Assembly (NCBI GenBank): GCA_017545595.1 | Contig: JAFWLO010000005.1 | Location: forward strand, 22,945 to 86,944 | Source of the DNA: Candidatus Saccharimonadota bacterium | GTDB taxonomy: Bacteria > Patescibacteriota > Saccharimonadia > Saccharimonadales > Saccharimonadaceae | Length of the DNA stretch: 64,000 nt | Reading direction: 5' to 3' | Part shown: positions 59,955-64,000 of the stretch, one piece after another | How the letters are laid out: every line of letters begins with the position of its first letter | How positions within the stretch are numbered: position 1 is the stretch's first letter | Position numbers and translations under genes: made by a program | Notes under the pieces: model-generated | Database searches by the model: none | What the model saw: the letters and a program-made list of their open reading frames with translations, nothing else | What the model was told of the DNA's origin: nothing

Positions 59955-60980
59955 ATGAGTAAAAAAGTGGAGGAAAAGAAGGGGGAGAAGTCGGCTCAAA
60001 AAACAGAGAAGGCTGAGAAAACTGCAGAGACTCGAAAATCCGAAAAAAAGAGGGGGTTTAAGAAAATTTGGATTGTTCTCGGAGTAATTTTAGTTGCTTT
60101 AGGAGGGGGGATATTCTTAAATATTCAGCTTAAAAAACCGAAACTTGAGACAGAGGTAGTTGAGATTCCTGAGGCGGGGGAGGAGTTTTTTGAGGTTTTT
60201 AGGGGGTATTTAATTAGCAGACTCAGATATACGAAGCTTACGGAAGATGGATTTAGGAAAATGACAGGGGAGGAGATAAGCGCAGAACTGGCGGAGATTA
60301 GAGAAGGGTTTTCGAAGGCAGGAAAGGAAGCGGGGAAGTTTGAAAACACGGAGTTTTCACGGCTTTCGGACGTGGTTTTGAACGATTCGACGATATTTTT
60401 GAGAATTATAAAAGAAATTCGGAGCGAGATTTCTGGGGAATTTTCGGATGAGGCGGATAGGCAATTGAAATTTATACAGACAGTTCAAGAAAAGGCGAGC
60501 GAGGCGAGAAGCGGAGTTTATCTTTCGGGGGGAGCGTATCAGGAAGACGCTTCGGGGGTTTCGACGGATGGGATTTTGATTGGGAAATTTGAGGCGATGA
60601 TTGAGGTCGGAGAAGGAGTGATGAATATCTTTGTTGGGAATGCGGAAACTGGGGTCGTTGGGCTTTCTAGTGCGAGATTTTCTTCGATAAAGAGAGTCGA
60701 AGGGAAGGGGCTTTATGTGCTGATAGAGAGCGGGGAGCTTATAAAAATCGGAGAGGGAACGAGAGAAGAAATTGAGATTGGAAAACTGAAAGAGATAGAG
60801 ATTGTCGAGGGGACGGAGGGGAAGATGACCGTAAATAAAAACAAGAGAGGGATTATTGGAGAGAGTACAGGGAGTCTTTCTGCGAAGCTTGAGGATTGGG
60901 CGAGAGCTGGGGTGGTTTATAGAGAAAGTGCGGATGAGGGGCTCGGAAAGGCGACTCAAAAGCTCGAGAAGGGGGTTTAG
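59955..60980 (+). CDS. Single-pass membrane protein, unknown function
   Basis: 341 aa from the preferred start. A Lys/Glu-rich cytoplasmic N-terminus (1-37) is followed by one membrane helix (about 39-58, WIVLGVILVALGGGIFL) and an extracytoplasmic domain of about 280 residues with alternating helical and beta character. I recognise no family. An in-frame ATG 12 codons upstream lies before the -10 box and is rejected. It precedes mutM by 55 nt with no terminator between, so the two may share a transcript. Confidence 0.72.
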   Translation: MSKKVEEKKGEKSAQKTEKAEKTAETRKSEKKRGFKKIWIVLGVILVALGGGIFLNIQLKKPKLETEVVEIPEAGEEFFEVFRGYLISRLRYTKLTEDGFRKMTGEEISAELAEIREGFSKAGKEAGKFENTEFSRLSDVVLNDSTIFLRIIKEIRSEISGEFSDEADRQLKFIQTVQEKASEARSGVYLSGGAYQEDASGVSTDGILIGKFEAMIEVGEGVMNIFVGNAETGVVGLSSARFSSIKRVEGKGLYVLIESGELIKIGEGTREEIEIGKLKEIEIVEGTEGKMTVNKNKRGIIGESTGSLSAKLEDWARAGVVYRESADEGLGKATQKLEKGV

Positions 60981-61035
60981 ACTCGGAAAGCGAGGTTAAG
61001 AGGTAAAGGAGCGGGAGATTTAGGAGGTAAGAGAG

Positions 61036-62112
61036 ATGCCAGAACTGCCAGAAGTTGAAACAATACGAAGGGGGCTTGAGGAGCGAGTCCCGCGGAAGGC
61101 GGGGAAGATTCTCGAGGTGAAAGTTTTCGAGAAGAAATGTTTTATCGGAGAACCTGAGGGGATAATTGGGACGGAAGTCGAAAAAATCGAGAGGAGGGGG
61201 AAGGCACTTTTAATTCATTTTTTGAATAAAAAGACGGCGATTGTGCATTTGAGGATGACTGGACAGCTGATTTGGAGGGGAAATTATGCGTCTGGTGATA
61301 TAAAAACTGAAGACGAGGGATTTTTGGAGAAGTCGGGAGGTGTTTTTGAAGGGACGAAGAAGGGGGCTTATGAAGGAGAGAAGAGTCTTATTGAAAACTC
61401 TTTTGCGGGAGGGCATCCGAGCGAGAACTTTTTAGCGGAGCTTCCGAACAGACAGACGAGAGCCGTTGTTAGATTTGAGGGAGGGACGTTGTTTTTTAAT
61501 GATCAGAGGAAATTTGGGTTTTTTAAGGTTGTCGAGACGGAGAGGGTCGGAGAAGACAAGTTTTTAGCGGGACTCGGGAAAGAACCTTGGGAAATGACAG
61601 TGGAGGAGTTTTTCGAGAAATTACAGAGACACAGGGGAGCGCCAATAAAGGCGGTGATTTTAGACCAGAAAAATGTTGCGGGGTTGGGGAATATTTATGC
61701 GGATGAGGCGCTTTTTTATGCGAAAATTTTCCCTGGGAGGAAGGCGGGGGAGATTTCTCGAGAAGAAGCGGAGAAACTGCTCGAGGGGGCGAGAGTTGTT
61801 ATGGAGAGAAGTTTAGAGGCTGGAGGCTCGACGATTAGGAATTATGTCAAGAGCGACGGGACGAGAGGAGATTATTTAGAGCTTTTTGCGGAGGTGTTTA
61901 ACAGGGAAGGGAAGGAGTGCGTGAGATGCGGAGAGAAGATTAAGAAAATTCGGGTCGCGGGGAGGGGGACGCATTATTGTCCGAGGTGTCAGGAGTTAAA
62001 GGGGGCTGGGGATTTGGAGGGGGTTCGGAGTTCTCAGGGTTCTCAGGGCTCTCGGGGTTCTCAGGGCTCTCAGGGTTTTCATGCGGAGGTTAAGAGGAAG
62101 GAGGAGAAATGA
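61036..62112 (+). CDS. mutM: Formamidopyrimidine-DNA glycosylase with insertions
   Basis: 358 aa, against about 270 normally. It removes 8-oxoguanine and cuts the DNA. PELPEVE after Met1 (catalytic Pro and Glu), Lys in RRGKALLIHF, HLRMTGQLIW, NDQRKFGFF, KNVAGLGNIYADEALF and the zinc finger CxxC...CxxC (CVRCGEKIKKIRVAGRGTHYCPRC) are all intact. Two additions explain the size: about 50 residues (84-135) between the N-terminal strands, rich in Gly, Glu and Lys, and a C-terminal tail after the zinc finger with a SQGSQGSRGSQGSQG repeat encoded by 9-bp units. It overlaps holA by 4 nt. Confidence 0.95.
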   Translation: MPELPEVETIRRGLEERVPRKAGKILEVKVFEKKCFIGEPEGIIGTEVEKIERRGKALLIHFLNKKTAIVHLRMTGQLIWRGNYASGDIKTEDEGFLEKSGGVFEGTKKGAYEGEKSLIENSFAGGHPSENFLAELPNRQTRAVVRFEGGTLFFNDQRKFGFFKVVETERVGEDKFLAGLGKEPWEMTVEEFFEKLQRHRGAPIKAVILDQKNVAGLGNIYADEALFYAKIFPGRKAGEISREEAEKLLEGARVVMERSLEAGGSTIRNYVKSDGTRGDYLELFAEVFNREGKECVRCGEKIKKIRVAGRGTHYCPRCQELKGAGDLEGVRSSQGSQGSRGSQGSQGFHAEVKRKEEK

Positions 62113-62735
62113 TAAAAATTTTGTTCGGGGAGGATAGGGGGAAGTTAGGGGAGAAAATTAAGGCGGAGCTGGGGGAAGATTATGAGGTGTTTGAAGGGGA
62201 AAACCTAGAAAAAACTGACCTGCCGGGGATATTTTTTGGGGAAACGCTGTTTTCTTCGGGGGCGAGGAGGATTCTTATAAAGGAACTCGGGGAGAATAAA
62301 GAGGTGTTTGGGGAGTTTTGTGAGAAAATTGAGGAGTTTGTGAAGACTGAGGCGAAGGTTGTTCTCGCGGAGATGAAGGTTGATAAGAGGCTTTCTGGGG
62401 TGAAGAAGGTCGCGAAGGCTGGGGTGGAGATTTTAGAATTTAAGAAGGCGGAAACGTTCGACAGTAGGGCTGTGTTTGGGATTTTTGACCTTGCGCTCAG
62501 GGACGGAGAGGGAGCGGTTAGGGAACTGAAGAAAATTGAGGAAAAACAGGACCCGTATATGTTTTTTGGGTTGATGGTTTCTCAGGCGCTCAAGAAGCTG
62601 GAATGGAGACCGAACGGGGCACGAGAAAAAAGAATAGTTAGGGAGCTTTCTAGAGTCGATATGGAGATGAAATCGACAGGGGTGGAACCTTGGGTGCTTG
62701 TTGAGGGGTTTTTGCTTAGGATGAAGGGGATTTAG
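62109..62735 (+). CDS. holA: Short DNA polymerase III delta subunit-like protein
   Basis: 208 aa, against about 330 normally. It has the HolA layout: MIKILFGEDRGKLGEKIK at the start (normally LYGExxxL), an ARRILIKEL segment, KVVLAEMKVDKR and a C-terminal helical collar-like part (DPYMFFGLMVSQALKKL). Delta opens the beta clamp in the loader. Assignment is supported by position: holA is the usual neighbour of rpsT, which converges on it here. The ATG overlaps the mutM stop (ATGA), so translation is coupled. Confidence 0.8.
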   Translation: MIKILFGEDRGKLGEKIKAELGEDYEVFEGENLEKTDLPGIFFGETLFSSGARRILIKELGENKEVFGEFCEKIEEFVKTEAKVVLAEMKVDKRLSGVKKVAKAGVEILEFKKAETFDSRAVFGIFDLALRDGEGAVRELKKIEEKQDPYMFFGLMVSQALKKLEWRPNGAREKRIVRELSRVDMEMKSTGVEPWVLVEGFLLRMKGI

Positions 62736-62764
62736 AAAAAATCAGCCGAGGTGGCTGATTTTAG
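62736..62764 (+). terminator. Terminator of the mutM-holA unit
   Basis: AAAATCAGCC-gaggt-GGCTGATTTT stem directly after the holA stop codon. It is bidirectional in form and can also end rpsT transcripts. Confidence 0.9.
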
Positions 62765-62796
62765 GGGTATTTTCGCTAGAATTTTGAAGAAAAAGG

Positions 62797-63096
62797 CTAT
62801 TTTTCGGACTTTTTAGCGGGTTTTGTGGTCTTTTTGGACTTTTTTGTGGATTTTTTGGAAAGATCTTTTGCGAGGCGAGCAACGGCGGACTTTCTTCGGG
62901 AAGCGGTGTTTTTCTTCAAAAGGCCCTTTTTAGCGGCTTTGTCGTATTCGCTTTGGATTTTTTTCATGTTCTCGGCAGAAGGGTCGGCCTTGAAGGCTTT
63001 AAGGGCGAGTTTGATGTTTTTCTTGATTTCGCGGTTTTTAAGAGTGCGTTTTTCGGCCTGGCGGGCGGCTTTTTTGGCGGATTTGATAATCGGCAT
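62797..63096 (-). CDS. rpsT: 30S ribosomal protein bS20
   Basis: 99 aa. The family start MPIIKSAKKAARQAEKRTLKNREIKKNIK and the later KKGLLKKNTASRRKSAVARLAK are clear. A Lys/Ser/Thr-rich tail extends the C-terminus. It binds the bottom of 16S rRNA. Transcription comes from its own promoter at 63138-63166 and gives a leader of about 35 nt. It converges with holA. Confidence 0.97.
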   Translation of the reverse strand: MPIIKSAKKAARQAEKRTLKNREIKKNIKLALKAFKADPSAENMKKIQSEYDKAAKKGLLKKNTASRRKSAVARLAKDLSKKSTKKSKKTTKPAKKSEK

Positions 63097-63137
63097 TAGA
63101 GTAGAGTTCCTGTTAGGTTAATTATGTAATTTTTCTT

Positions 63138-63166
63138 ATTATACCTCAAAAGAGAGGAAAGTGCAA
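63138..63166 (-). promoter_or_regulatory. Promoter of rpsT
   Basis: On the minus strand: TTGCAC (63161-63166), a 17-bp spacer and TATAAT (63138-63143). Confidence 0.82.
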
Positions 63167-63184
63167 GAAAAATGCTAGATAAAC

Positions 63185-63240
63185 AAAAAAGCGGGTCCAT
63201 CTTAGGTATTTCTCCGTTCGATTCGCCCGCGTCGGGATGG
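63185..63240 (-). terminator. Structured terminator, possible pseudoknot, after the NYN gene
   Basis: On the minus strand CCATC...GCGGGC...GATGG...CCCGC then T6. The two stems are interleaved, so either a simple GCGGG/CCCGC terminator or an H-type pseudoknot can form. It lies between the NYN gene and the rpsT promoter. Confidence 0.55.
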
Positions 63241-63289
63241 TTTTATTTTATCAGATGCTAATGTAAAAGTCAAGTTTAGAAAATAGGTT

Positions 63290-63781
63290 CTATATTTTAA
63301 TTTTTCGCTTTATGCCTGGAGTGTCTAGAAAATCTACGTATTTTGGAGTAAAGCGTTTGTAAAGCGAGGAAGTGGAATTGCGGTTTGGGGCGAGAAGTTT
63401 TGCGAAGCGATTTTTTTCGATTAGATATTTTACAGTTTTGAAGTAATCTCCGTCGCCGGAGACTAAAACGACTTTTTCAAAATCTTCTTTGTCGATGATT
63501 CTCGAAAGGATAGAGAAGACGATGTCAGTATCTACGTTGCCTTTCTTTTTTCCTAGCATTTTTTGGTTATGTTCTCTAAAAATAAGTATGTATCCGGCTT
63601 TTTGAATGGATTCGTAGAGTTGTTGGTTATCTTCGGTCATGTATCCTATGAAGTAATATGCATTTTCTACTTTATATTTTTCTTTAAGATAGACGCGAAA
63701 TTTCTTTAGGTCGATTTTCCAGTTGTTTGATTTGGTGTTGTTATAGAGGTTTTGACCGTCGATGAAGGCTTGGTTGCTCAT
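63290..63781 (-). CDS. NYN-domain (LabA/DUF88-like) nuclease
   Basis: 163 aa. NYN/PIN-like fold: AFIDGQNLYNN at the start (first catalytic Asp), GNVDTDIVFSIL (central Asp pair), VVLVSGDGDYFKTVKYLIEK (SGDGDF motif) and a final LLAPNRNSTSSLYKRFTPKYVDF. Such proteins are probable metal-dependent RNases. A TATAGT box with a TG extension lies 6 nt before the ATG, so the mRNA is likely leaderless. It is monocistronic, with a structured terminator downstream. Confidence 0.88.
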   Translation of the reverse strand: MSNQAFIDGQNLYNNTKSNNWKIDLKKFRVYLKEKYKVENAYYFIGYMTEDNQQLYESIQKAGYILIFREHNQKMLGKKKGNVDTDIVFSILSRIIDKEDFEKVVLVSGDGDYFKTVKYLIEKNRFAKLLAPNRNSTSSLYKRFTPKYVDFLDTPGIKRKIKI

Positions 63782-64000
63782 GATTTAACTATATCATAAT
63801 AATGCTTTGTCATGAATAAAAAATTGCGGGAAAGAATCGAGAAAACACCTTATAACATGAGATAGAGGAAATTATTTGGAGTACTTAGGGTTGAAAGAGA
63901 AGGGAAAGTGTGAGAAAATGGGAGATTTGGAGAAAATTATAGGGGTGGAGGGGAGAAAAAGAGGGAGTGTGCCATATAGTCGAAAAGGGTAGTGCTTTTA
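63782..64000. other. Right end of the window, no gene recognised
   Basis: A/G-rich non-coding sequence. A fragment at about 63828 (agaatcgagaaaaca) resembles the end module of the interspersed repeat family. Confidence 0.4.

Overview
The window looks like a chromosomal segment of a Patescibacteria/CPR bacterium, most likely a Candidatus Saccharibacteria (TM7) relative. This is inferred from compact conserved genes, a CPR-style type IV pilus operon, a T4SS-pilin protein, very small RpoD and HolA proteins and translation with the standard code. No 16S gene is present to confirm it. Many genes have a TATAAT-like -10 box only 6-7 nt before the ATG, so leaderless transcription seems to be the rule. 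I used this to correct several starts (pilM, ftsK, truB, rpoD and the membrane protein at 59.9 kb).

Layout. 0-3 kb: a tRNA 3' end, tRNA-Thr, a parvulin-like foldase, tRNA-Arg, ndk and a Xer recombinase. 3-12 kb: a type IV pilus operon read pilM-N-O-x-B-T-C-D on the minus strand. 12-17 kb: tlyA-like, efp, rpsR, ssb, rpsF, ftsK and an overlooked 57-aa membrane peptide. 17-19 kb: a large prepilin-like protein. 19-21.8 kb: a cluster of C-type-lectin/FISUMP-type variable cassettes with a RelB-like antitoxin. 21.8-29 kb: pnp, an unknown strongly promoted gene, rpsO, truB and a Gly-rich DHH-like protein. 29-31 kb: an HTH-Fic gene with a palindromic operator and another variable cassette. 31-44 kb: an RNA m5U methyltransferase, tRNA-Gln, DUF4143 ATPases, a PIN/AbrB toxin-antitoxin pair, a lectin-fold protein, valS, DUF3800, a probable ncRNA and a FemAB enzyme. 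43.9-45.5 kb: a template repeat and another variable cassette. 45.7-64 kb: argS, orn, a YjbR-like gene, a DUF4143 ATPase, mscL, dnaG, rpoD, a T4SS pilin, a DAG kinase-like gene, polA, a RhuM-like gene, mutM, holA, rpsT and a NYN protein.

The main discovery is a diversity-generating retroelement (DGR) substrate system. The 188-bp segment at 43939-44126 (minus strand) carries 17 AAY codons and is a template repeat. Its counterpart at 45207-45394 differs at 24 positions and the one at 30289-30476 at 19 positions. Every one of those differences lies at a template adenine, which is the hallmark of DGR mutagenic homing. Older copies at 21.2, 20.1, 19.4 and 19.2 kb show the same pattern with progressively more non-adenine changes. 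The two clean copies also share a 3' IMH-like tract with the template. All the receiving cassettes in the window lack a complete N-terminus, and no reverse transcriptase or Avd gene is visible. The enzyme, and perhaps the intact target genes, must therefore lie elsewhere.

Base composition also flips. The plus strand is C-rich before about 30.5 kb and G-rich after it, with most housekeeping genes pointing away from this point. The switch falls at the 3' end of the 30-kb DGR cassette. It may mark a replication origin region or a rearrangement endpoint, but no dnaA gene or clear DnaA-box cluster is visible.
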